Assembly: GCA_034506395.1 (NCBI GenBank) | Contig: JAPDPQ010000028.1 | Coordinates: 1 to 64,000, forward strand | DNA: 64,000 nt | Origin: a candidate division KSB1 bacterium | GTDB taxonomy: Bacteria; Zhuqueibacterota; Zhuqueibacteria; Thermofontimicrobiales; Thermofontimicrobiaceae | Reading direction: 5' to 3' | Shown here: positions 1 to 9,024 of the stretch, piece after piece | How positions within the stretch are numbered: the stretch's first letter is position 1 | Layout: every line of letters starts with the position of its first letter | The notes under the pieces: model-generated | Seen by the model: only the letters and a program-made list of their open reading frames with translations | What the model was told of the DNA's origin: nothing | The model's database searches: none | Made by a program: the position numbers and the translations under genes

Positions 1-3000
1 GAATAAAAAGATTTCTCGCTTCGCTCGAAATGACTGGTGAGCCAACTGTCAGTCTTGATGCATTAGATTTATATCGCTCACGACATTTATTGGGATCGAT
101 TTCGCCAGCATAGTCAAAATAAGGATCCAGAAAAACGGTTTTAATTTTAGTGATCAAATCCATTCGTTGGGCAAGAACCAGGTTTCGGGCTTCACGCTGC
201 AAATCATCCTGGGTAAAATTTTTCCCTTCGGACTGCCATTGTTCCGCCAATTGTTTCTCGACATCGATTTGCAGCGTGCCTTTGACCATAATTCGATAAG
301 CGTATTCATCGGGATGATCGGGAAAACAGAGCGTCTTTGCCATGCCCACGCCGTCCATGCCCCGATTGCGCATGGCAGTCAGCGCCTGGTCGAGAATGTA
401 GCCAGGGATGGGCACGGTGCCGTTGATCGCTGCCACGCCGCAATTGGATTGGGCCGTGGCTCGTGCCGCCATCCGTTCCTCAAAAAGCTGCTCATCCTTT
501 TCGATCTCTTTGATCACTTCTTTGCGAATGCGGTAGCGATGATCCACCCGCTCCTTCAATCCCAGCCAGTGGATGGCATCGAACCTGCCCCGCAGTTCCC
601 GAATATCCTTGAATCCCAGCGCCGCCAGCGCCCTGGTCACCTGCATCTGGATCATGGTGAAGGCATTGATCATCTGCACCGTATTCAGCTCCACATCCCG
701 CAGCTTCTGCAAAATCAAATTGCTGGTGGCGATGCCCCGTGAGCAGCCATCGTGACAGTTGCGATTGCGGTCGCAGCCAATGGCAACCAGCGGAGCGGTG
801 CCCCAGATCACACCGTCAGCGCCCAGCGCCACGGCTTTGATCACATCCTCGTAGGTCCGAATGCCGCCCGAAACCATGAATTTGACATAGTTGCGCAGCC
901 CATCTTTCACCAGCCGATTGTGGATCAACGGAATGGCATATTCGATGTGCATGCCCATCTGGCCCTTGATGATATTGGGCGAAGCGCCTGTCCCGCCTCG
1001 AGGCCCATCGAGCCAGATTTCGATCTTCATGCCATACTTTCTGGCGTATTCAGCCATCTCTGCTGAAAAATTTTCCTGGCGTTGAATTTCCGTACCAAAT
1101 TTTGCCCTGACGATTTCTTCGGTATTATCTTTGGCAATTCGAGCCAACCCAGTGGCAATAAATTCAATATCGATGGAGGGCGAAACTTTGATGGCGATCA
1201 CGGCCTCGGGATTGATCATTCGAATCACATCGATGAACGCCTTCACGTCTTCAATCGAATAGCAGTTGTGGAACGGGAACGGCGAGATGATGCTGCTGTA
1301 ACTGTATTGAATGATCTCCTCGCAGGATCGGACGATATTTTGAAACTCAATCGGGTCGATGGAATGCTGGGCGTTCAAATTGTACGCCGTCTCCTGAATC
1401 TGCCAGAGCACGTTTTTCAGCTCGTCGGTGACTTTATCCGCTCGCTGTGCCTCATCGATGGTCGGCAGACTGGCTCCCGCCACGTCTTTCAGCGGATGAT
1501 TTTCTTTGGCCTGAATTTTCTGGAGCTGTTGAAACAATCCTTCTAACTTTTCGAGGTTCAACTGCTCGATGCCTTCCACGCCTCGCATGTACGAGACCAG
1601 CTTGTTGACCTTCTGCGCCAGAATGTGCCCGCCGATGCCCATTTTGGCGCCCTGGCTATAGGCGATGACGACCCGCCGAGCCTTTTTGATGGTCTGTTTG
1701 GTCACGCCGAACAGACCCGTTTTCAGCTCGGTGCTGACAAACGGCTGATCCGCCTCATCGACCACGACGGTAAAATGAAACGGCTTGAGCGAGGGATAGT
1801 GCTGAATCTTTTGATAAATTTCGGGATGACTTTCTGGCGTAATGCCCTGCTCCGATAAAATTTGCCGCATCTGCTGAACCGTGTAATCCTGCCCGCTCTG
1901 AAAGTAGGGCTTGATCAATTGAATCTCATTTTCGGTGAAGAAAATCGGCTCGCCCTTGGAATTCAAAAAAAAGCAGGTGGGATAGCCGCCCTCGCCCGTG
2001 TCGAACTGGATGCCCAGCTCCCGTGCAGCGACCACATGGGCACGCCAGGTATCCAATCCGATCGAGCCGACCGATTTGCCGCCGAACATCCAGGGCGCCT
2101 CCAGAACCAGATTTTTATCCAAAGGCAGGGCGGTCTTAACCTGATCCAGTTCGCTTTCAGGAATATCCATGGGGTCACGGTTGTACAGAATCCGCATCAC
2201 ATCAAAGCCATCGCCCAACAGACCTGTGGCTTTGACATTTTTGAATTCCAGCATAGAGAGATCGCCCGCCGCCATCCGTCCCATGGATTCGATCAGTTGT
2301 CCAGGCCAGACGAAATCCCGCTTGTACAGGTTCTGATTGGTATCGCCCAGTCGATAAAAATCATGCGGCGCTTTGACCTGCTTGATGCGATTTTTCAATG
2401 AAGAATAAGTTCGCACCGAGCCATCAGGAATGGGTTCGGCCTGGATCAATTCTTCATTCAGCCTGGCGTATTCGGCTAAAATATTATCATCTTCAAAAAT
2501 CTGGCGCTGGATGCGATTCTCCAATTTGATGAAATCGATCAGCCGACCCTCCTCGCCGACGGTTTTTTTCAAATCTTTGAACCCCGATGCGCCGAGTACT
2601 TCCAGAATCTGCACTTTGCGGGACTCGGCCTGATTGTTGAGTCGCTTCACGGCCCAGTCGATGTCCAGGCTCAACAATTTTTCCGTGGTCGCCTTTTTCT
2701 CGATTTTGGCTTTGTAGGCCGAAGGATCGAGCGCCAGCAGCGCCGCAAAATCGATCAACGTGGCTTCGGCGCCCCGCTGAATGGTCTTTTGCGTATCCGA
2801 AGCCAGCCGAATGCCGCCCGAGGCAATGATGCTGACCTCGTGCCGCCTGCCGATGCGCATGAGATAATGATGCAGCGCCCGCACCGCCATCGAGGTCACG
2901 TAATATTCGTCCTTGTTGCGCAGCCCGTGCAGGTGCAGAATATCCACACCCTGGTCGAGAAAATGATTGACCTTTTCCTTGATCTCGGCATCCAGGCTGA

Positions 3001-4150
3001 GCGAGCCGATGAGATCGTACTCGGAAATTTCCAGGTAGCCACAGATGAGGGGCTTGCCGCCATTTTGCGCAGCGACCGAATCAAAAATATAGTTCAGCGT
3101 GCGCTCGATCTGGGGATGATATTCCACCTCGAAAACGGGCATGCGCCACAGGTCGATCAAAAAATCCCGATTGGTGCGGGGATTGACCATCAGCCGATGG
3201 ATCAACTCGTGATCGACCCGAGGGATGATCACGGCGGGCAGTCGCTCGTACTTGCCTTCTTTCAGGAGAAATTGATAATGCTCCAGCAGCCGCTCCAGCG
3301 TGATGACGACCAGGCTCTTCTGTTTTTCAGCGACTTTGATGAACGCCAGCTCTGCCTTGCCATTGCTCTCCAGCGGAATGGCGTTGTACAGGATCGGCGT
3401 CATCAATTTGATGGTCGGGTGAATGGGATTGACCAGGTTGCCGTCCCGATCAAACTTGCAGAAATCCTCCCGCTTGCCCAGGATCACCGAAAGCTCCTCA
3501 TCGGGATCGCCCTCGTGCAGCCGATTCTGGGCAGGGCCCACGATGTGAAAATGGGCGAACCGTTCCGCATCAAAGCCAATGCCCTGGTGCCGATCGCCCT
3601 GCCCGCTGCCCGAAACAGGAATCTTGCCCGTGGAAGCCTCTTTATCGATCTCCATGATGATCTCTTCGGTCACGTAGCGATCGGCCATCTCGGTCAGGTA
3701 GGTCGAGCGCTGGACTTTGGTCGTGTCATGAATCCGATTCTGCTGCTTGATCCAGTATTTCTTCTCCTCCAGATCGGGCGCATGGAGGATCAATTTGTCC
3801 AGCACCATCCGCTCTTTCTGCGCCTGCTTATTTTGCGGGCAATAATTGACGCAGGCGTTACACAGCGCACAATTGATATTTTTCAGCTCTGGAATTTTAC
3901 GAGGACGTCCCTCCCGTGCGCCGTACATGCAGGCATTTTCATGCGAACACATGCCGCAGCGGATGCAGGTCAGCGGATCGATGAACAACTGGCTGTACTC
4001 GAATCCTTTTTCATAAATCAGCTTCACGCCATGGGACAGGTGCGATTTTTCATCCTTTTGATCGGCCAGCGTGTGCTCCCTGTACAGCGGACTCTGCTTC
4101 ACGATCTCCCAGAAACGATCGACAAAATCTTGTTTTTGATTCGGGTTCAA
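1..4150 (-). CDS. Glutamate-synthase-like Fe-S/FMN fusion protein with C-terminal class-II glutamine amidotransferase domain (3' end cut by window)
   Basis: The frame is open from a TTG start at 4148-4150 (AGGAG five bases upstream) to the window edge, at least 1382 residues. An N-terminal ferredoxin domain has cysteines at 62, 65, 68, 74 and 94, 97, 100, 104 (two 4Fe-4S sites). A glutamate-synthase-like region follows, then a second, more canonical one with GGTGASP at 1052-1058 (FMN/glutamate synthase signature) and cysteines 1126, 1132, 1136 resembling the GltB 3Fe-4S site, but with C-x5-C-x3-C rather than C-x5-C-x4-C spacing. The two halves share a similar closing segment (LGASGFKDLK and LAALGFKDIR), suggesting an internal duplication. 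At Cys1237 a class-II amidotransferase-like domain begins (NCGVAAING, then MRNRGMDGVGMA). In ordinary GltB this domain is N-terminal, so the order here is inverted. Likely role is amino or amide transfer linked to reduced ferredoxin; the true substrate is unknown. Confidence 0.85.
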   Translation of the reverse strand, partial: MNPNQKQDFVDRFWEIVKQSPLYREHTLADQKDEKSHLSHGVKLIYEKGFEYSQLFIDPLTCIRCGMCSHENACMYGAREGRPRKIPELKNINCALCNACVNYCPQNKQAQKERMVLDKLILHAPDLEEKKYWIKQQNRIHDTTKVQRSTYLTEMADRYVTEEIIMEIDKEASTGKIPVSGSGQGDRHQGIGFDAERFAHFHIVGPAQNRLHEGDPDEELSVILGKREDFCKFDRDGNLVNPIHPTIKLMTPILYNAIPLESNGKAELAFIKVAEKQKSLVVITLERLLEHYQFLLKEGKYERLPAVIIPRVDHELIHRLMVNPRTNRDFLIDLWRMPVFEVEYHPQIERTLNYIFDSVAAQNGGKPLICGYLEISEYDLIGSLSLDAEIKEKVNHFLDQGVDILHLHGLRNKDEYYVTSMAVRALHHYLMRIGRRHEVSIIASGGIRLASDTQKTIQRGAEATLIDFAALLALDPSAYKAKIEKKATTEKLLSLDIDWAVKRLNNQAESRKVQILEVLGASGFKDLKKTVGEEGRLIDFIKLENRIQRQIFEDDNILAEYARLNEELIQAEPIPDGSVRTYSSLKNRIKQVKAPHDFYRLGDTNQNLYKRDFVWPGQLIESMGRMAAGDLSMLEFKNVKATGLLGDGFDVMRILYNRDPMDIPESELDQVKTALPLDKNLVLEAPWMFGGKSVGSIGLDTWRAHVVAARELGIQFDTGEGGYPTCFFLNSKGEPIFFTENEIQLIKPYFQSGQDYTVQQMRQILSEQGITPESHPEIYQKIQHYPSLKPFHFTVVVDEADQPFVSTELKTGLFGVTKQTIKKARRVVIAYSQGAKMGIGGHILAQKVNKLVSYMRGVEGIEQLNLEKLEGLFQQLQKIQAKENHPLKDVAGASLPTIDEAQRADKVTDELKNVLWQIQETAYNLNAQHSIDPIEFQNIVRSCEEIIQYSYSSIISPFPFHNCYSIEDVKAFIDVIRMINPEAVIAIKVSPSIDIEFIATGLARIAKDNTEEIVRAKFGTEIQRQENFSAEMAEYARKYGMKIEIWLDGPRGGTGASPNIIKGQMGMHIEYAIPLIHNRLVKDGLRNYVKFMVSGGIRTYEDVIKAVALGADGVIWGTAPLVAIGCDRNRNCHDGCSRGIATSNLILQKLRDVELNTVQMINAFTMIQMQVTRALAALGFKDIRELRGRFDAIHWLGLKERVDHRYRIRKEVIKEIEKDEQLFEERMAARATAQSNCGVAAINGTVPIPGYILDQALTAMRNRGMDGVGMAKTLCFPDHPDEYAYRIMVKGTLQIDVEKQLAEQWQSEGKNFTQDDLQREARNLVLAQRMDLITKIKTVFLDPYFDYAGEIDPNKCRERYKSNASRLTVGSPVISSEARNLFI
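8..34 (-). repeat. Dispersed palindromic-type repeat inside the coding frame at the window edge
   Basis: On the minus strand this reads GTCATTTCGAGCGAAGCGAG followed by AAATCTT. It resembles the right-hand core at 29384-29411 (shared CGCTTCGCTC and AATGAC on the plus strand). It lies in frame within the end of the glutamate-synthase fusion and encodes a VISSEARN-type peptide, a translation product I know to recur in unrelated proteins of FCB genomes. Confidence 0.55.
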
Positions 4151-4198
4151 ATTCACTCCTGTAACTTAGTACCATATTTTATAGGGCAGCAAGCTGCA

Positions 4199-4262
4199 AA
4201 TTCCAAGTTCCAATAGTCAAATCCCAAATAAATTTTCAAATTTCAATGACCAAAAATTTTGA
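4199..4262. repeat. Low-complexity CAAATTCCAA-type intergenic repeat
   Basis: A run of degenerate units of the form CAAATTCCAA, CAAATCCCAA and CAAATTTCAA lies between the upstream gene start and the downstream gene stop. A related stretch is found at 24529-24590 (shared CAAATCCCAA and CAATAGTCAA). No coding or promoter role is visible. Confidence 0.4.
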
Positions 4263-4340
4263 AAAAATCCGCCCGCTATCAGCCAAAAGCTCATTATAAC
4301 CGCCATACCCATCTATACAAAACTGGAGAAATTACTATTC

Positions 4341-4393
4341 TTTTTGACTCATTTTTGACTCATTTGACTCATTATTGCCTCATTTTTGACTCA
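4341..4393 (-). repeat. Five-copy 11-bp tandem repeat over the stop codon of the AlbA_2 gene
   Basis: On the plus strand five head-to-tail units of TTTTTGACTCA are seen (lengths 11, 11, 9, 11, 11). The fourth unit (4372-4382) carries two substitutions, and its first three bases form the TAA stop of the minus-strand gene. The repeat encodes the last residues of the protein and continues 31 bases beyond it, so unit gain or loss would alter the C-terminus. Confidence 0.8.
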
Positions 4394-5709
4394 TAAAGGA
4401 TATAATGTGATCCCCTTTTGCCCTCTCCTATGAGTTTAATTATTTTTTTAGACACTAATTCCGCAAGGTCTCTGGTGGCAGATTGACGGCTTATGTTATT
4501 TAATTCGGTATAGTTCTTATTGGTGATCATCCCCTTTTCCTTAATAAACATAACAGCTTTAATCTGCCTTTCATTACATCCTAATTTTCTAAGATGCTCC
4601 TCTGTCCATTTATCCTTATAAAAAATAACATTCATCACGCCATGATCTTCAATAAATTCTGGTTCGGGCAATCCCTGTTCGATACACTTGTCAACCATCA
4701 TGAGCGTGCCCCTGCCCCAGGCTTCAATAAATCCAGCATAGTAAAAAACTTCTGCCAGCAATTTATTCCTCGGTTTGGACAGATGATTGGTTTTGAGTTT
4801 TTCCACAGGCACTTCTGGCGGCAAACTTCCTTCGTTCATAATGACCAGCTTATCTGAATAAACTCTAATCTGGATGTGCGAAGTGCCCCAATAGTCTCTA
4901 TGGATGAGCGCATTGATGATGGCTTCCCGTAATGCTTCATAAGGATATTCCAGAATATCCCGCCGATGGATGCCTTCGTAACTGATGTTACTTTTCAAAT
5001 ACTTGGTTCTGAGGATTTCCAGCGAATTTTCCAATTGTTGGAACAGATTACCTTTAACAACATCAGTGGTTTGAATATCCGTATCCGATAAAAAACGACC
5101 AATCTTTATATAAGCATGGCTATAAAACCGCTGTGGCTCATTCCCAAAAAGAAGAATTGCGGCACGTTTCAGGCTTTGATTTTCGATGAGATTTAATTTT
5201 TGTAGAATGATGATAAAATCGGTTTCACGAACAATTGAAGGAATGCGATCCACAGCAAATCGCTTGAAATCTTCTATGGTAGTATGATTGAGACAGTTCA
5301 GATCGCCTTTATCTTCAATGGAGTTGTCCCAGGCAATGCCAGTCTTTCTTATCAAAAAGTCAGCCAGGTCTTTTCCCTGCAATTCCTGCACGGTACTCCC
5401 AGTGCGGAGATAAAACTTCCCATTATGCGAAATCGGGACAGATGAAGGATGTATCTTTATTTTAATTATTTCATGCTCGTTTACCTTTTCTAATTCGACG
5501 AAGGGAATGATGCCAAGTCTGTTTCTTATCTTATTGGGAATATCCTCTAAAAGTCTATTGACGTGCTCCACAACGACAGGTTGTCCCTTATCATTGAGAC
5601 CAATAATCAGCGTTCCGCCCTTGCTATTTGCAAAAGCAGAAACTACTTTCAGATGTTCATCTCGCCAGTCACTTTTAAATTCGGTATCCTGGGCTTCTTT
5701 AATTGACAT
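4372..5709 (-). CDS. AlbA_2-domain ATP-binding transcriptional regulator-like protein
   Basis: The 445-residue product starts at the ATG at 5707-5709, placed six bases after GGAG; an upstream in-frame start at 5757 lacks a ribosome site and extends past the family's usual N-terminus. The N-terminal ~120 residues match the AlbA_2 (divergent AAA_4) DNA-binding domain, with AFANSKGGTLIIGLND. The middle (about 250-360) has LREAIINALIHRDY and WGRGT, typical of the HATPase_c_4 domain paired with AlbA_2. The last ~60 residues look like a winged helix. Such proteins are usually annotated as putative transcriptional regulators or RecG-like ATP-binding proteins; their ligands are mostly unknown. The gene stands alone and is visibly more AT-rich than the gene at 1-4150, so it may be acquired. 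Its C-terminus is set by a tandem repeat. Confidence 0.85.
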   Translation of the reverse strand: MSIKEAQDTEFKSDWRDEHLKVVSAFANSKGGTLIIGLNDKGQPVVVEHVNRLLEDIPNKIRNRLGIIPFVELEKVNEHEIIKIKIHPSSVPISHNGKFYLRTGSTVQELQGKDLADFLIRKTGIAWDNSIEDKGDLNCLNHTTIEDFKRFAVDRIPSIVRETDFIIILQKLNLIENQSLKRAAILLFGNEPQRFYSHAYIKIGRFLSDTDIQTTDVVKGNLFQQLENSLEILRTKYLKSNISYEGIHRRDILEYPYEALREAIINALIHRDYWGTSHIQIRVYSDKLVIMNEGSLPPEVPVEKLKTNHLSKPRNKLLAEVFYYAGFIEAWGRGTLMMVDKCIEQGLPEPEFIEDHGVMNVIFYKDKWTEEHLRKLGCNERQIKAVMFIKEKGMITNKNYTELNNISRQSATRDLAELVSKKIIKLIGEGKRGSHYILYESKMRQ

Positions 5710-6076
5710 TGGTATCTCCACATTCAAATCAGAAATAGCTATGATTCTATAACACATTGATTGCTTTTAATATAAAATTTTTCCCTTCAATTGTCAATAA
5801 AAAAGTCAATGTAACTTTTTACCATGCTAATTTTACCCAACCAGGTGAGAATTATGAATCAAAATTGAAAGCATATTAATGTTTTTGTCAACTCGTTGTC
5901 GGTGAACAGGCTAAGACGCAATCGTCTTAGGACGTGAGAAAAAATAACTCTGCCCTTGTCGGATCTCTACCATAATAAAGATCCGCCGAAGGAGGATTAC
6001 CCAGTTGATAGTCCGATTATCGTTGTTTGCAGCTATCCTAAATTTGAAATTGGTCATTTTATTTAATCCCATGTCC
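5710..6076. other. Gene-free spacer with two small perfect palindromes
   Basis: No credible gene is present. An 8-bp perfect stem with a 4-base loop lies at 5911-5930 (CTAAGACG, loop CAAT). A 7-bp stem lies at 5960-5966/5979-5985 (CGGATCT and AGATCCG). Read on the minus strand, both lie downstream of the oxidase that stops at 6077, and a T-rich tract (5938-5946) follows the second palindrome, so they may act as a transcript end. This is inferred only. Confidence 0.4.
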
Positions 6077-8164
6077 TTAACTGCGCCAATTCAACGCCCG
6101 CTGAAAACGCTCATCTTCTTCAACCAGATCGAACACCTTCGTCAAATTGATATTCGTGGGACAGATATGGGTGCAATTATCGCATCGGGTGCAGGCCAGA
6201 AATCCGTACGCCTCCCGCTGGCTGATCGGCTGGTTGGTTGCGATGCGATGCGCCGTCAGCCTGCGAGTGATCGGCGTAGCAGGCCCGTACAGACCGAACA
6301 CATCCGACGTCGGGCAGACCCGCTCGCAACTATCACATTCGGCGCAGACCGAAATCATTTCTAGAATCGGATTTTTGCCGTTGGCTTTGAGATGCGGCGG
6401 CACGATGCGTGGAAAAACGATCTGAATCGTCTTCCAGACTATTTTTTCCAGCGGATAGGACAGCAGCAGCCGCTTCCCCTCCAGCCGTTTATGATAGGTG
6501 CTGACAAACCATTGGCTGAACCATGGCGTGATGATTTTCATTATTTTGAAAGCCAGTTTCTGTCCCTTTGGATTGAGAAATTTGCCCTGGTTGATCAGCC
6601 CATTTGGATCACTCTGCTTTTTAAACGCAGCAAATTGGGTTGCTTTTTGGGGATAGACCTGGCGCCATTTTTTCATGAAAAAATAATTCCATAAGCCGAT
6701 GCCATAGGGTTTGGCGCCGAAATAATGCGCTACCTGCGCCATCAATGGCACCAGCGCAAAATAAATTTTATGACGAAACGTTCGTGTATCTGCCAGGAAA
6801 ATCGATTGCACCAGAATTTCGTGATTGGGCAGCAGATGGGCTTCATATTTCAATTCAATATCAAACACTTTGTCAAAGATTTTGCCCAACAAATGCTGAT
6901 AGGCTGGAAAAGCCGCAAACGGCAGGATCGTTTCGCTCACCAACAGCGAAGGTCCCTTCTGCTTCATCTGCACGGGCAGGAAGCGATGCTCCCACAGCAG
7001 ATGCGCCATCGCCGTAGTCAGTTGCCGATAGGTTAGATGATTGACCCGCCGCTGCTCACCGCCAGAGCCGAACAGTCGGGATTTCAGCGCCTGCTGATAA
7101 TCGCTCGCTTCATCAAAATGCAGCACGATCACATGCGCCTCGTCCTTGATCTCCTCGATGAGATCGTAATCCTCTCGAGCATCGGCCAGCCGCAGTTGAT
7201 CGTTGGTCTTGAGCGCCTCAGCTGAACGGTGCTCGATGTGTTCCTTTTCAATCTGGTAGGTCTGGGCTAAGTACGATGGATCAAAATAGATGATCGAGGT
7301 CGGGTTCAATTTAGCCTCATAAAGCATTCCCATGAATTGGTGCGCATCCTCGGCGCTCTGAAACGAAAAGGCGAACGGCCGTTGCACAAACGATTCCTTG
7401 CGAACCCTGAGCGCAGCGCCCACGATAATTCCGAATTGCCCTTCGCTGCCGAAATAAAAATCGAATGTCTCATCGCCTGGTTGGAGCGTAATCAACTCTC
7501 CATCAGGCTGAAGGATCATCAATTCCAGCACCGACTCTTTGACATGCCCATATTTGAAACTGCCCAATCCGATCCCACCTGTGGCGATCCAGCCTGCGAT
7601 TGTTCCACTGCTGCGATTGGTCGTCTCCTGGCGCAAGGCATAGCCCCGCTCCTGCAAATATTTTCTGGCGTCAGGAAACAGTACACCTGCTCCGATCAAC
7701 AGCGCTTCATGTTCCTCATCCAATTTCAGAAAATCCAGATAGGAGAGATCGACCAAAACATCGCCTTTCAAAGGCACGCACCCGCCAAACGGATAAGTGC
7801 CAGCGCCTCGCACCGTGTAATTGCACCGATTCTCACCCGCCCAGATGACGAACCGCCGCAAATCCTCGACACACCCAGGTCGGATAATAAAAGCCAGCTT
7901 GATATCGGCGAGCAAATTCTTGAAAATCTCTGGCATGATGTGCGTGCCCGTATCAGCGCTGTAAATCTCCTGCTGCACAGGCTCGGGAAAAAACACATCC
8001 GTTGCCTCCGAAATTTGATCGAGCAAATTCCTAATCTGTGGAAACTGTTGCTCTTTTTGATCCGAGCTTGATTCGATACCTTCGAACAATAGGGTTCTGG
8101 CACGGCGTTGTTCAAAGGCTCGTTTTTGATTGGATTGGGTTAATAGAAATTCTGATAGATTCAT
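6077..8164 (-). CDS. FAD-linked oxidase fused to a C-terminal two-cluster 4Fe-4S domain (GlcD/D-lactate dehydrogenase-like)
   Basis: The product has 695 residues. Residues ~85-235 form a PCMH-type FAD-binding domain (VRGAGTYPFGG, then NRSSGTIAGWIATGGIGLGS and GSEGQFGIIV), followed by the FAD-oxidase C-terminal region. The last 90 residues carry two ferredoxin motifs, with cysteines 607, 610, 613, 617 and 658, 661, 664, 668, each ending in CPT. This architecture is that of GlcD-GlcF-type or D-lactate dehydrogenase-type enzymes that oxidise a 2-hydroxyacid and pass electrons through Fe-S clusters to a quinone or partner protein. The substrate cannot be read from the sequence. There is no signal peptide. 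The gene stands alone with long spacers on both sides. It lacks the usual cysteine-rich CCG domains, so it is not a full GlcDF fusion. Confidence 0.85.
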   Translation of the reverse strand: MNLSEFLLTQSNQKRAFEQRRARTLLFEGIESSSDQKEQQFPQIRNLLDQISEATDVFFPEPVQQEIYSADTGTHIMPEIFKNLLADIKLAFIIRPGCVEDLRRFVIWAGENRCNYTVRGAGTYPFGGCVPLKGDVLVDLSYLDFLKLDEEHEALLIGAGVLFPDARKYLQERGYALRQETTNRSSGTIAGWIATGGIGLGSFKYGHVKESVLELMILQPDGELITLQPGDETFDFYFGSEGQFGIIVGAALRVRKESFVQRPFAFSFQSAEDAHQFMGMLYEAKLNPTSIIYFDPSYLAQTYQIEKEHIEHRSAEALKTNDQLRLADAREDYDLIEEIKDEAHVIVLHFDEASDYQQALKSRLFGSGGEQRRVNHLTYRQLTTAMAHLLWEHRFLPVQMKQKGPSLLVSETILPFAAFPAYQHLLGKIFDKVFDIELKYEAHLLPNHEILVQSIFLADTRTFRHKIYFALVPLMAQVAHYFGAKPYGIGLWNYFFMKKWRQVYPQKATQFAAFKKQSDPNGLINQGKFLNPKGQKLAFKIMKIITPWFSQWFVSTYHKRLEGKRLLLSYPLEKIVWKTIQIVFPRIVPPHLKANGKNPILEMISVCAECDSCERVCPTSDVFGLYGPATPITRRLTAHRIATNQPISQREAYGFLACTRCDNCTHICPTNINLTKVFDLVEEDERFQRALNWRS

Positions 8165-9024
8165 ATTTGGCTATTATGGTTCTTGAATTATTATTTACTT
8201 AGACAAATATTGATTTTAACTTTATGGGAGAGTAGGTTTTAAAGGGTAAGAATATAGCAGAAAAATTTTATTATGCAAGGGAATATTTTTGGGAGCATGT
8301 GAAAAGGTTGTAATAAGTTATTCTGTCTGAGGAAGATGATTTATGATTAGGTTTAGAGAGATTATGTGGCTTTGTTAATAAAGTAACAGCTTATACTTTT
8401 GTTCTATCATCAGCATCCCCTGGGATAATTCATTGTAGCTTCATCATGATTCAAATCGTGTGCGGTTGCAAGTCTATAATTATGGAATATTAGTTGGTTT
8501 CAATATAAAATATTTTACGTGAATTGTCAAGAAAAAATTCAATTTACTTTCAATGCGTCTTATATCCCTTCACTCCCGCAGCCGACAGGCCAAAAGATAA
8601 AATGGCTTGTTATCGTCAACAATCCCTTATCCGAGGGAATCACAATTTATTCTGTATCTCTCGCTCACACAACTGACAACGAACTACAGACAACGGACAA
8701 CTTACAATGGCCTTTCTCACGAATATCATTCCCACCACTTTGAAATTGAACTGCTCCACTCGCTGTTTTAATGCTTCTGAATTGGTGGTTTCGCCGTTGT
8801 GCGTAAACGCCTGAAGTAAACTGGCAACCAATAGCTTTCAATTTGTTGACATCACGCCATGCGTTAAGCATTAAAAGTTATTGATCAACAAAAGCGAGAT
8901 ATACAATTTGCTCATTATCCGAGATCAATAGCGATCAGTCACCTTGGGATAAATGCGCTCTCATTCTTAAATACATCACGGCCATCATCCGTGCTTTTCG
9001 AAGGGTTTAAATCGCCTTTGGTTA
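8165..9024. other. 860-bp spacer with possible gene relic
   Basis: No intact gene is convincing. On the minus strand around 8710-8830 one frame reads a protein-like stretch (QAFTHNGETTNSEALKQRVE), then runs into repeat-derived sequence and stops, which may mark a decayed gene. A GTTGTC-type repeat lies at 8671-8703. The right part is the region downstream of the giant gene that stops at 9025. Confidence 0.35.
8671..8703 (-). repeat. Short degenerate GTTGTC tandem repeat
   Basis: On the minus strand it reads GTTGTCCGTTGTCTGTAGTT followed by CGTTGTCAGTT, about four degenerate copies of (C)GTTGTC. Translated, it gives LSVVRC-type peptides, which I recognise as recurring artefactual tails on proteins from similar genomes. 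It ends two weak open frames here and argues against them being genes. Confidence 0.5.

Noticed and set aside
420-450. Apparent frameshift before the amidotransferase segment
   Set aside because: Recounting the bases shows the Cys1237 codon at 440-442 is in the same frame as the TTG start; no frameshift.
167-4216. Plus-strand open frames up to 475 codons across the left edge region
   Set aside because: They lie opposite the minus-strand glutamate-synthase-like frame, which carries all the recognisable motifs; they have no ribosome sites and look like shadows.
8340-8490. Possible tRNA-like stretch around a TTCAAATC motif
   Set aside because: No acceptor, anticodon or D arm could be folded around it.
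8519-8743. Plus-strand 74-codon frame
   Set aside because: Runs through repeat DNA, no ribosome site, no protein-like features.
8640-8871. Two overlapping minus-strand frames as real small genes
   Set aside because: Their ends come from a GTTGTC repeat; no ribosome site; only a possible relic.
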